NCBI GenBank assembly: GCA_046046245.1
Contig: JBJOKE010000043.1
Span: 1 to 25,536, forward strand
DNA from: UBA4615 sp046046245
GTDB taxonomy: Bacteria > Pseudomonadota > Gammaproteobacteria > Burkholderiales > Burkholderiaceae_E
DNA: 25,536 nt
Reading direction: 5' to 3'
Both the position numbers and the translations under genes were made by a program. The notes beneath the pieces are model-generated. The model had not been told where the DNA came from and ran no database searches. It worked only from the letters and a program-made list of their open reading frames with translations. Below, one piece after another: positions 7,981 through 21,216 of this stretch (the stretch's first letter is position 1; each line of letters opens with the position of its first letter).

Positions 7981-9131
7981 TGCGGACCTGGACGACGGCG
8001 GCGATCGCGCTGGCGATCGCGTTCGCGCGCGGGGTGTTCGCGTGCGAACCGGCCGTGGTCGGGTCGCAGGACCCGAGCCCCGTGGTCGAGACGGTCGACG
8101 CGCCCGCGTCGCCCGCGCTGGTGGGTGCGAGCGGTCGGATCGAGGCGTCGCCGCACTCGGCGGCGGCCGCCCTGGCGGCGGCTCCGGACGTCGCGCACGG
8201 CGACGACATCGGGCTGGCGTCCGGATGGCACGCAGGCGCCGGGTCGCCCACGCGACCTCCGGACCGTGGCGCGGCGGCGGGGGGTTCGGCGCTCCCGGGG
8301 GGGGCCGTCCGGCCCGACGCGGCGTCCGGGGCGCCCCGCGCGGGCCTCCCGCCACGCCGCGCCGCCACGACCCGTGCGGCGTTCGCGCCGGCGACGGCCT
8401 TCCCGCGACACGCTGCGCGCGTTCCACGGAGCGGCGGCCCGCCTCGGGAGGCTACGGCGCCGCACGGCGACGCCCCGGGGCAGCCCGCCGCGCTGCCGGC
8501 CGATGCATCGCCGCCGCAGGGCGTCGCCCTCGCCCACCGACTCGCCGAACCGCCCCATGGGGGACTTCCGAGCCGCCCCGAATTCGAAAGGGACCGGCCG
8601 ACGGCCTCCACCGAGGTCGCCCGGAGGTCCGCCCCATCGATCCGGGTACGCGCCGACGGCATCGGCTGGCATGCAAGGTACACACCGATCGGCATGCGGC
8701 AGTCGGCGCCCGCTCCGATCGTGATCCGGGTGGCCGACTGGGGCGGGGCACTCCGCACGCCGCCATCCTGGCGGGCCGCTCGGGACCGTGGCCCGCCGAC
8801 CGCCCGCGACCGGGGCAGCGGCGGGGCGTTCACGCCAGATGCGTGCACCCACTCACGCACCACGCCCCTCCAGCACGGAATTTTCGTACGAATCGATCGT
8901 CACGCACGGGACGGGCCACCTCGCGCCCGGACCCGCTGGACGCGGCCGTCGGCAGCCGGCCCGCCCGCGATCGAGGCCCGCCGCGAACGGTACGACGAAT
9001 CGATCCGAGGTCGGTGGCCACTCGCGCCGCCCGCCGATCCGCGCCCGGTCGGGCCGCGAACGACGTCCCACGGCCCCGCCGTGCCGAGCGCCGTCGGCGC
9101 TGGCCGCGCGGACGCACGGACCGCGATCCGA
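7981..9131 (+). other. Candidate exported ORF without a credible end; otherwise unassigned region
   Basis: The 1.4 kb between the MFS terminator and the ketopantoate reductase gene has no recognisable gene. The best candidate begins at ATG 7981, with GGAG at good spacing. Its first 25 residues look like an export signal (MRTWTTAAIALAIAFARGVFAC), possibly a weak lipobox with an unusual phenylalanine at -2. The first roughly 85 codons have the strong G/C third-position bias of neighbouring genes. After about 8240 the bias fades and the product becomes low-complexity, rich in Ala, Pro and Arg. The frame has no stop until 10023-10025, which would run through the opposing reductase gene, so the real 3' end is not visible. 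It could be a frameshifted or decaying secreted-protein gene, or chance. The end coordinate given is only the limit before the next gene. I recognise no domain. Confidence 0.25.
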
Positions 9132-10055
9132 TCAGCGCCGTGCGCCGTCCGCGTGCAGCTCGAGAATGTCGGCGATCGCCCGGTTCATCGGGGTCGGCAG
9201 GCCCTTCTCCGCACCGAGCCGGACGACGCTGCCGGCCAGCCACCGCACCTCGAGCCGGTTGCCGCGCTCCAGGTCGTGGTGCATCGACGAGGTCATCTGC
9301 GGCGAGACCGTGTCGGCGCGCGCCATCGCCCGATCGACCTGGTCGGCGGGCAGGTCGACGCCGTGCGCGCGCCCGACGGCGACCACCTCGCTCATCACGT
9401 CCTGCAGGAACGCCCGGGTCCGCGGATTCGAGCGGATCGGGCCGATGGGGGTGCGCATGGTCGCGGTCGTGCCCGACAGGCCGGCGAGGAAGACGAACTT
9501 CTGCCAGATCTCGCGACGGATGGCGGTCGACAGCTCGGCCTCGATCCCGCCTGCCCGGCAGGCCTCGAGCAGGGCCTCGCCGCGCGCCGACCGCCGGCCG
9601 TCGAATTCGCCGAACAGCAGTCGCTGCATCGGGCCGGTCTGCCGGATCGTGCCCGGCGATTCGATCGTCGCCGCGATGTAGCCGACGCCGCCCATCACCC
9701 GATCGGCCCCGAAGGCCTCGATCAGCGGCTCGTCCTTGGTCACGCCGTTCTGGAACGAGACGATCGCCGAAGCCGGGCCCATCAGCGCGCGGGCCTGGCC
9801 GATCGCGGCGTCCGTGTCGGCCAGCTTCACGCAGAGCATGACCAGATCGACGGGGCCGACGGACCGCGCGTCGTCGGTGACGGTCGGTGCCGGCAGGTGC
9901 AGCGGGGTCGGCCCCTCGATGCGCAGCCCCTGCGCGCGCATCGCGTCCCGATGCGCGCCGCGCGCGACGAAGTGGACCTCGGCGCGACCGCCGAGCGCGA
10001 GGCGAGCGCCGAAGTAGCCGCCTAGGCCACCTGCGCCGATGACGGCGATTCGCAT
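9132..10055 (-). CDS. 2-dehydropantoate 2-reductase family protein (PanE/ApbA-like)
   Basis: NADPH-dependent reduction of ketopantoate to pantoate (pantothenate/CoA synthesis) is the family reaction. It has 307 residues, the normal length. The N-terminal Rossmann fold starts MRIAVIGAGGLGGYFGA. VSFQNGV carries the conserved asparagine N103. The C-terminal helical domain has IWQKFVFLAG with the catalytic-type lysine K186. A later SSMHHDLERGNRLEV stretch contains the substrate-contact serine and E269. AGGAG stands 8 bp before ATG 10055-10053. It is divergent from the cupin gene across 171 bp. Many genomes hold several paralogues of this family that act on other 2-keto acids. With no pan genes nearby, the true pantoate role is likely but not certain. 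Confidence 0.9.
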   Translation of the reverse strand: MRIAVIGAGGLGGYFGARLALGGRAEVHFVARGAHRDAMRAQGLRIEGPTPLHLPAPTVTDDARSVGPVDLVMLCVKLADTDAAIGQARALMGPASAIVSFQNGVTKDEPLIEAFGADRVMGGVGYIAATIESPGTIRQTGPMQRLLFGEFDGRRSARGEALLEACRAGGIEAELSTAIRREIWQKFVFLAGLSGTTATMRTPIGPIRSNPRTRAFLQDVMSEVVAVGRAHGVDLPADQVDRAMARADTVSPQMTSSMHHDLERGNRLEVRWLAGSVVRLGAEKGLPTPMNRAIADILELHADGARR

Positions 10056-10213
10056 GGAAGGATCTCCTGGGGGGTCGCTGGGAGGACGATCGGGTCACCG
10101 ATGCGGGGGCGCCGGACCGGCGCGTGCGATCCCGCCCGCGGATCGGCGCGAACCGTACCACGGCGCCTGTCACCCCCGCGCGGCCGCGGCACGCCGGATG
10201 GCACGCGATCGGC

Positions 10214-10219
10214 CACAAT
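10214..10219 (+). promoter_or_regulatory. Putative -10 element giving a leaderless cupin mRNA
   Basis: CACAAT (5/6 to TATAAT) ends 8 bp before the cupin ATG at 10227, and there is no Shine-Dalgarno. A transcript initiated here would start at or beside the A of the start codon. No -35 match is visible. Confidence 0.35.
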
Positions 10220-10226
10220 CGCACCC

Positions 10227-10556
10227 ATGAAGATGACCGACATCCCCTTCGGCACCACCGACTGGTCCGAGGTCGAGCGCACCGAGCACCCGGGCGAACG
10301 CGGCGTGGCGCATTGGCGTACCCGCACCTTCGGCGACCTCCGGGTCCGGATGGTCGAGTACTCCCCCGGCTACCTCGCCGACCACTGGTGCGAGAAGGGC
10401 CACGTGCTGCTCTGCCTGGCTGGCGAACTCCACACCGAGCTGGCCGACGGCCGGACCTTCGTGCTGCGGCCCGGCACCAGCTACCAGGTGGCCGACGGCG
10501 CGGAGCCCCACCGGTCCTCGACGCGGGCGGGCGCGACCCTGTTCATCGTCGACTGA
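10227..10556 (+). CDS. DHCW-motif cupin fold protein
   Basis: Small single-domain cupin of 109 residues, a conserved but functionally uncharacterised family. The family signature is seen in YLADHWCEKGHVLLCLAGEL: DHWC followed by the beta-barrel strand GHVLLCL. The second cupin motif follows as FVLRPGTSYQVADGAEPH, ending with a short strand TLFIVD. The histidines and cysteine of DHWCEKGH could bind a metal. The start at 10227 gives the usual family N-terminus (MKMTDIPFGTTDW); MTDIPFG from 10233 is the alternative. Frame extension upstream is not family-like. No ribosome site precedes the ATG, but a -10-like hexamer sits 8 bp before it. Its neighbours do not suggest a pathway. Confidence 0.88.
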   Translation: MKMTDIPFGTTDWSEVERTEHPGERGVAHWRTRTFGDLRVRMVEYSPGYLADHWCEKGHVLLCLAGELHTELADGRTFVLRPGTSYQVADGAEPHRSSTRAGATLFIVD

Positions 10557-10674
10557 CCGGCGTTCCGCGAAGGCCGCAGCGCGTCATCGCCACGGCCGGG
10601 ATGCCGGCCGGGTCGCCCGTCCGACCCGACGGGCCGACCCGCACCGGCCGGCACGGACCGGCCGCTCGACGCGG

Positions 10675-10680
10675 TACAGT
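10675..10680 (+). promoter_or_regulatory. Putative -10 element giving a leaderless NHL-protein mRNA
   Basis: TACAGT (4/6 to consensus) lies 7 bp before the GTG start at 10687, again with no Shine-Dalgarno. Context resembles the element before the cupin gene: both read ACA(G/A)TCG(G/C)ACC just before the start codon. Confidence 0.3.
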
Positions 10681-10686
10681 CGGACC

Positions 10687-12777
10687 GTGCCCGACGAGAT
10701 CCCGATACCCCTCCCCCCTGCGCGGCGGCGCAAGGTTGCGGCCCGCCTCGCCCTGGCCGTCATCACCGCCACCGTCGCCGGCTGCGGCGGCGGGCACGAT
10801 TGCGGCTGCGCGCCGCCGCAACCGGCACCCGCCGGCCTCGAGGTGCTCGCCGGACAACCCGGCGGGCCCGGTCTGCTCGACGGCCCCGGCGCACAGGCGC
10901 GGTTCTCGGGCCCGACCGGGCTCGCGGTCGACGGCACCGGCGCACTGTGGGTCGCCGACACCGGCAACCTCGCCCTGCGGCGGATCTCCCCCGACGGCAC
11001 CGTCACCACCGTGGCCGGCGGCCCGGACGCCTTCGACCTCGCGACCCGCAGCGGCCTGTGGCTGAAGCTCGACCGCGTCGCCGTCGCGACCGACGGGACC
11101 CCGTATGCCCTCGACACCGATTACGGGCGGCTGTTCGCCGTCGACCCCGCCGCCGGCACGGTCCGCACCCTGCTCGGGTCACCGATTCCCGACCGGATCT
11201 GCCAGAGCGGCTCCTGCGCCGCCGCACGCACCGGCTTCGGCCTGCGGCTGCACGACCTCGCACCCGACGGCGCCGGCCGACTCGTGGTGCCGGCGCACTT
11301 CGCGGGCGCGGTCCCCGGCAACGGCGGGCTGTACGGACCCGCCGAGCGGGTCCAGCGCCATGCGATCGACACCGGCGCCGTCGAGACCTGGCTCGCCGGT
11401 GGTCCGCCGCCGCCGGTCGACGGCCCGGTTCCCGCCGTCGCGACCGTGCTGCGGCCCCGGGCGGCGACCGTGGACGCGGCCGGCCGCCTGGTCCTGTTCG
11501 ACGGCTACGCGGTCCGCCGGCTGTCGACCGCGGGGTGGCTCGAGACGGTCGCCGGCGTGGCGGATGCGCCGGGCGATGCCGACGGCACGGGCGCGGTCGC
11601 ACGTTTCGCCGACGCGCGGGCGATCGCCGCCGACGCGGTCGGCGCGCTCTGGGTGCTGCAGGTCGACGGCCGGCTGCGGCGCGTGTCGGCCGACGGCATG
11701 GTGACCACCGAAGCGGGAGCCTCCGGCACCGCGACGGCCGACACGCTGGCGAACGCCTTCGGCCTCGCCGTCGACGCCCGCGGCACCCGCTTCGTCACCG
11801 ACCGCGACGCCCACCGGGTCGCGCGGCTCGCCGCCGACGGCACGCAGACCCGGGTGGCCGGCTCGCCGCTGCCGGCGCAGACCGGCTGGGTCGACGCGCC
11901 GCGCGACGCGGCCCGCTTCAGCAACCCGGTCGCGCTCGCCCTCACGCCATCCGGCGCCGCCCACGTCGTCGACGGCGAGAACCACCTGATCCGGCGGGTC
12001 GAGGCAGACGGGACGGTCACCACGCTCGCCGGCGCCGCGCGTGACGCCGGCAGCCTCGACGGTCCCGGCGCACAGGCCCGGTTCCGCCGTCCGCGCTCGA
12101 TCGCCGTCGACGCGACCGGCAGCTCGTACGTCGTGGACGACACCCCGTGCGCGCTGCGGATCGTCGGCACCGACGGCACGGTCCGCACCGAGCGGCGCAC
12201 CGACGGCGGCTGCTTCGGCGACGACGCGCCGGCAGGGGACCTCTTCGCCCGGGCGGTGGCGGTCGAGGCCGACGGCGCGGTCGTCGTCGCCTATGCCGAC
12301 CGCCTCGCTCGCCGCGACCGGCTCGGCCGCTGGACACGCATCGCGCAGCCGGGCTACGTCGACCACCTCGCCGCCGGGCCGGCGGGCACGCTGGTCTTCG
12401 CGGCCAGCTTCAACGGCGTGGTCAGACGCATCGAGCGAGACGGCCTCGTGGTCGACCTCGCGGGCACGGAGACGGCCGGGCTCGCGCGGCCCGCCGACGG
12501 ACGGGGTGCCGATGCGCGCTTCGGCGCGATCGGCGGTCTCGCCGTCGACGCCGCCGGGCGCGTGCTGGTCTCGGACACGAACCGGATCCGCAGGATCGGC
12601 ATCGACCGGGCGGTGACGACCGTGCTCGGCCGCGCCGGCGCGGTCGGCGTGCGCGCGGGCGGGGCCGCCGCAGCGTCGCTGAACCGGCCGGCCGGCCTCG
12701 CGGTCTCGGCCGACGGCACGCTGCTCGGCACCGACACCGCGGAGCACCTGGTGTTCCGCGCGGTGCTGCCGCCCTGA
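10687..12777 (+). CDS. NHL-repeat beta-propeller lipoprotein
   Basis: Predicted outer- or inner-membrane-anchored lipoprotein of 696 residues made almost wholly of NHL repeats. The N-terminus has a basic PPARRRK stretch, a hydrophobic ALAVITAT core and the lipobox VAGC with C33 as the lipidated residue. A Gly/Cys/Pro-rich linker follows (34-50). At least six modules then follow a pattern like xARFxxPxGLAVDxxGxLWVADxxNxxxRRIxxDGTVTTxAG, for example at residues 65-112. Such propellers usually bind proteins, glycans or peptides; no enzyme residues can be assigned. The start is GTG 10687, chosen because it places a proper n-region before the signal core; no ATG is available. It is followed after 40 bp by the convergent gltD end. 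Its function and partners are unknown. Confidence 0.85.
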   Translation: MPDEIPIPLPPARRRKVAARLALAVITATVAGCGGGHDCGCAPPQPAPAGLEVLAGQPGGPGLLDGPGAQARFSGPTGLAVDGTGALWVADTGNLALRRISPDGTVTTVAGGPDAFDLATRSGLWLKLDRVAVATDGTPYALDTDYGRLFAVDPAAGTVRTLLGSPIPDRICQSGSCAAARTGFGLRLHDLAPDGAGRLVVPAHFAGAVPGNGGLYGPAERVQRHAIDTGAVETWLAGGPPPPVDGPVPAVATVLRPRAATVDAAGRLVLFDGYAVRRLSTAGWLETVAGVADAPGDADGTGAVARFADARAIAADAVGALWVLQVDGRLRRVSADGMVTTEAGASGTATADTLANAFGLAVDARGTRFVTDRDAHRVARLAADGTQTRVAGSPLPAQTGWVDAPRDAARFSNPVALALTPSGAAHVVDGENHLIRRVEADGTVTTLAGAARDAGSLDGPGAQARFRRPRSIAVDATGSSYVVDDTPCALRIVGTDGTVRTERRTDGGCFGDDAPAGDLFARAVAVEADGAVVVAYADRLARRDRLGRWTRIAQPGYVDHLAAGPAGTLVFAASFNGVVRRIERDGLVVDLAGTETAGLARPADGRGADARFGAIGGLAVDAAGRVLVSDTNRIRRIGIDRAVTTVLGRAGAVGVRAGGAAAASLNRPAGLAVSADGTLLGTDTAEHLVFRAVLPP
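10876..12084 (+). repeat. Near-identical 30-bp internal direct repeat in the NHL gene
   Basis: The copies at 10876-10905 and 12055-12084 match at 28 of 30 bases and both encode LDGPGAQARF. They are 1179 bp (393 codons) apart, so the repeat stays in frame. Coordinates span both copies and the sequence between them. This points to module duplication or conversion within the propeller. Confidence 0.8.
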
Positions 12778-12787
12778 TCCCGTCGAC

Positions 12788-12805
12788 GCGCGGCGATCGC
12801 CGCGC
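12788..12805. terminator. Perfect 18-bp palindrome between convergent genes
   Basis: GCGCGGCGATCGCCGCGC can fold as a 7-bp stem with a GATC loop on either strand. It lies within the 40 bp separating the stops of the NHL gene (plus) and gltD (minus), the place expected for a bidirectional terminator. There is no T-tract on either side. Confidence 0.45.
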
Positions 12806-12817
12806 CCGCCGCCGACC

Positions 12818-14305
<1,488 letters not shown>

Positions 14306-14344
14306 CGTCGTCTTCTTTCTTCGATTCTTCGGTGGCCGACCGCC

Positions 14345-19072
<4,728 letters not shown>

Positions 19073-19099
19073 CGCACTTCTCCTACGGACGATCGGACC

Positions 19100-19128
19100 A
19101 GCATAGTGCAGCGCAGCACGTGCGCCAA
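19100..19128 (-). promoter_or_regulatory. Sigma-70-type promoter of gltBD
   Basis: On the minus strand TTGGCG (19128-19123) and TATGCT (19105-19100) are separated by exactly 17 bp. Each matches four of six consensus bases. The predicted start near 19093 leaves a leader of about 20 nt that includes the AGGAG ribosome site of gltB. Confidence 0.6.
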
Positions 19129-19132
19129 GCGG

Positions 19133-19201
19133 AATAATAGGGGTCAGATCACCATAAGATCGACAACCGAACGAGCGGTCGCATTTATCGGGGACAGATG
19201 A
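19133..19201. repeat. Pair of REP-like direct repeats upstream of gltB
   Basis: The 19-bp segments at 19133-19151 and 19183-19201 match at 14 positions, sharing the core GGGGNCAGAT preceded by an AT-rich tract, with a 50-bp period. They stand out as AT-richer than the surroundings. Similar GGGGTCAG/GGGGACAG motifs are, to my recollection, often seen beside RAYT-type transposase genes. One lies next to the gltB -35. Confidence 0.5.
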
Positions 19202-19260
19202 AGCTGGGCCGCGCACCGGCACGACGCGCGATGCCCCGGGCGAGGGCGCGGCCGCCCCAG

Positions 19261-19304
19261 CCACGCCCCAGCCACGCCCCAGCCACGCCCCAGCCACGCC
19301 CCGG
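19261..19304. repeat. Four-copy 11-bp tandem repeat
   Basis: Three exact copies of CCACGCCCCAG and a fourth ending CCGG run head to tail, preceded by a partial copy (GCCCCAG, 19254-19260). The array ends one base before the stop codon of the RAYT gene (19306). It looks like a slippage-type minisatellite. Confidence 0.9.
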
Positions 19305-19305
19305 A

Positions 19306-20064
19306 TCAGCGACCGGTGCCGGTGACCGGCTGCGCGGCGCTGCCGGTCGGCGATGGCGGGTGGCCGCTGGCCGACGGCGTCGCCCGCCGGGGTCGCCCGA
19401 CCGGCCGCGCCACCAGCCGGAGCCCGGTCGAGATCTCGACGCGTCGCTGGAAGTCGGTGCTCGCTGTCGGCTTTCCGCTGAGCATGCAGGCCCGCAGCCA
19501 ATCGTGCTCGGCCGCGGAGACGGATTCCTCGAACAGCGCCCGGTAGGCGGACTCGCGCTCGAACGGGGTGTTCCCCAGCGCCCAGACGCGCGAATGCGGA
19601 CGCAACAGCGGGTCGACCGCCAGGCCGGCGTGATGCCGGTGGCTCGACCAGAGCCAGTCGGCGGCGACCTCGACCCGACCCGCGCGCACCGGGTTCGACT
19701 CGATGAACCGCTGGCAGGCGAGCAGCCAGCGGTCGGCCTCGACGAGCGAGGACCGGAAACGCCCTTCCCACAAGGTACCGCTGCGGCCGTGCCGGCGGTT
19801 GAACCCGCGGACATAGCGCCGGCCGGTCGCCTGGATGGCGAGCGACAGCGCATCGTCGCGCTCGGGCGTCGCGAGCAGGTGGACGTGGTCGTCCATCAGC
19901 ACATAGGCATGCAGCGCGAGGCCGTGGGCCTGCGAGGCCTCGTGCAGGCAGGCCAGATAGGCGCGCCGGTCCGCGTCGTCGACGAACACCGGCTGGCGAT
20001 TGTGGCCGCGCTGCAGCACGTGGTGCGGGAACGCGGTCAGCGCCTGGCGGGGGCGGCGGGCCAT
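19306..20064 (-). CDS. REP-associated tyrosine transposase-like protein (RAYT, Y1/HUH family), probably catalytically altered
   Basis: Single-strand DNA nuclease/transposase family related to IS200/IS605 TnpA, usually domesticated and linked to dispersal of REP palindromes. It has 252 residues. Family stretches are FPHHVLQRGHNRQPVF at the N-terminus, the metal-binding HUH pair H60/H62 in MDDHVHLLATP, and GRRYVRGFNRRHGRSGTLWEG. The segment RFIESNPVRAGRV (119-131) then corresponds to the family's usual YIELNPVRAG. The tyrosine expected there, which I believe is the catalytic one, is F120 (codon TTC). A C-terminal helical part and basic tail (GRPRRATPSA) follow. It starts 14 bp after dgt on the same strand and may be read through from the aro-dgt unit. 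Repeats lie just downstream. It appears to be an insertion into the dgt-gltB interval. Confidence 0.87.
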   Translation of the reverse strand: MARRPRQALTAFPHHVLQRGHNRQPVFVDDADRRAYLACLHEASQAHGLALHAYVLMDDHVHLLATPERDDALSLAIQATGRRYVRGFNRRHGRSGTLWEGRFRSSLVEADRWLLACQRFIESNPVRAGRVEVAADWLWSSHRHHAGLAVDPLLRPHSRVWALGNTPFERESAYRALFEESVSAAEHDWLRACMLSGKPTASTDFQRRVEISTGLRLVARPVGRPRRATPSASGHPPSPTGSAAQPVTGTGR

Positions 20065-20078
20065 CGGAGATCGGCGCC

Positions 20079-21200
20079 TCAGGACGCGTCGAACGAGAAC
20101 AGCCGCCGGTGCTCCTTGATCGCGTAGCGGTCGGTCATGCCGGCGATGTAGTCGGCGATCGCGCGGTACCGGTCGCGATCGGCCTTGCGCCGGTGCTCCT
20201 CGGGCAGCAACCGCGGGTCCGCCGAGAAGGCCTCGAAGAGCTCGGTCACGATCCGCTGCGCCTTCGAGGTCATCCCCAGCACGCGGTCATGCCGGTACAG
20301 GTTGTCGAACAGGAAGCGCTTGAGCGCGCCGGCGCGCTCGGCCACCTCGTCGGAGAACGCGATCAGCGGCGGCGCGGCCCGGACGTCGTCGATCGACGCG
20401 GGCGCGGCCTCGGCGATCAGCGCCTCGCTGCGGCCGGTCAGGTCGAGCACCAACTCGTTGATCATCCGCCGGATCGTCTCGTAGACCTGCCGCCGCTCGC
20501 CGGCCTGCGGCCAGGCGGCGACCACCGTCCGATGGTGCCGCGCGAAGAGCGCCACCTGCAGCATCTGCTCGACGCCCAGCAGGCCGGACCGGATGCCGTC
20601 GTCGACGTCGTGGTTCACGTAGGCGATCTCGTCGGCGAGGTTCGCGAGCTGCGCCTCGAGCGAGGGGCGGGTCCGATCGACGAACCGCCGACCGATCGCG
20701 CCCAGCTTCGCCGCGTTGGCGACCGAGCAGTGCTTGAGCACGCCCTCGCGGGTCTCGAAGCACAGGTTCAGCCCGTCGTGCGCGCCATAGCGCTCCTCGA
20801 GCTCGTCGACCACGCGCAGCGACTGCAGGTTGTGCTCGAAGCCGCCGTGCGGCTTCATGCAGGCGTTCAGCGCGTCCTGGCCGGCGTGGCCGAAGGGCGT
20901 GTGGCCGAGGTCGTGCGCGAGCGAGATCGCCTCGGTCAGGTCCTCGCTCAACCGCAGCCGGCGGGCGACGGTCCGCGCGATCTGGGCGACCTCGATCGAG
21001 TGCGTGAGCCGGGTGCGGAACAGGTCGCCCTCGTGGTTCACGAAGACCTGGGTCTTGTACTCGAGCCGGCGGAACGCGCCACTGTGGACGATGCGATCGC
21101 GGTCGCGCTGGAACTCGCTGCGGCCCTCGGGCGGCGACTCGGGATGGATGCGGCCGCGGCTGCGTGCCGGATCGGCCGCGTACGGCGCGAGGGGTTCCAT
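20079..21200 (-). CDS. dgt: Deoxyguanosinetriphosphate triphosphohydrolase-like protein (HD superfamily)
   Basis: HD-domain dNTP triphosphohydrolase of the Dgt type, which removes triphosphate from deoxynucleotides. It has 373 residues, matching the shorter dgt-like group rather than the roughly 500-residue E. coli enzyme. It contains SEFQRDRDRIVHSGAFRRLEYKTQVF near the N-terminus. Metal ligands H67 (RLTHSIEV) and H96-D97 (SLAHDLGHTPFGHAG) follow, then D190 in LADEIAYVNHDVDDG. The gene begins 16 bp after the aroB stop and has no clear ribosome site, so translation may depend on coupling. The position after aroK-aroB fits Burkholderiales neighbourhoods. Nucleotide preference is not predictable. 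Confidence 0.94.
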   Translation of the reverse strand: MEPLAPYAADPARSRGRIHPESPPEGRSEFQRDRDRIVHSGAFRRLEYKTQVFVNHEGDLFRTRLTHSIEVAQIARTVARRLRLSEDLTEAISLAHDLGHTPFGHAGQDALNACMKPHGGFEHNLQSLRVVDELEERYGAHDGLNLCFETREGVLKHCSVANAAKLGAIGRRFVDRTRPSLEAQLANLADEIAYVNHDVDDGIRSGLLGVEQMLQVALFARHHRTVVAAWPQAGERRQVYETIRRMINELVLDLTGRSEALIAEAAPASIDDVRAAPPLIAFSDEVAERAGALKRFLFDNLYRHDRVLGMTSKAQRIVTELFEAFSADPRLLPEEHRRKADRDRYRAIADYIAGMTDRYAIKEHRRLFSFDAS

Positions 21201-21216
21201 CGCGCGGACCGCGGGC

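Noticed and set aside
7824..8863. Minus-strand frames in the orphan region
   Set aside because: Both are low-complexity, Arg/Gly/Pro-rich, without ribosome sites or motifs; typical of open frames by high GC.
7981..10025. Treating the 7981 ORF as a full-length gene to its in-frame stop
   Set aside because: It would overlap the whole ketopantoate reductase gene in antisense, which has strong family support.
19254..19304. Possible CRISPR array
   Set aside because: The units are 11 bp and contiguous without spacers; this is a simple tandem repeat.
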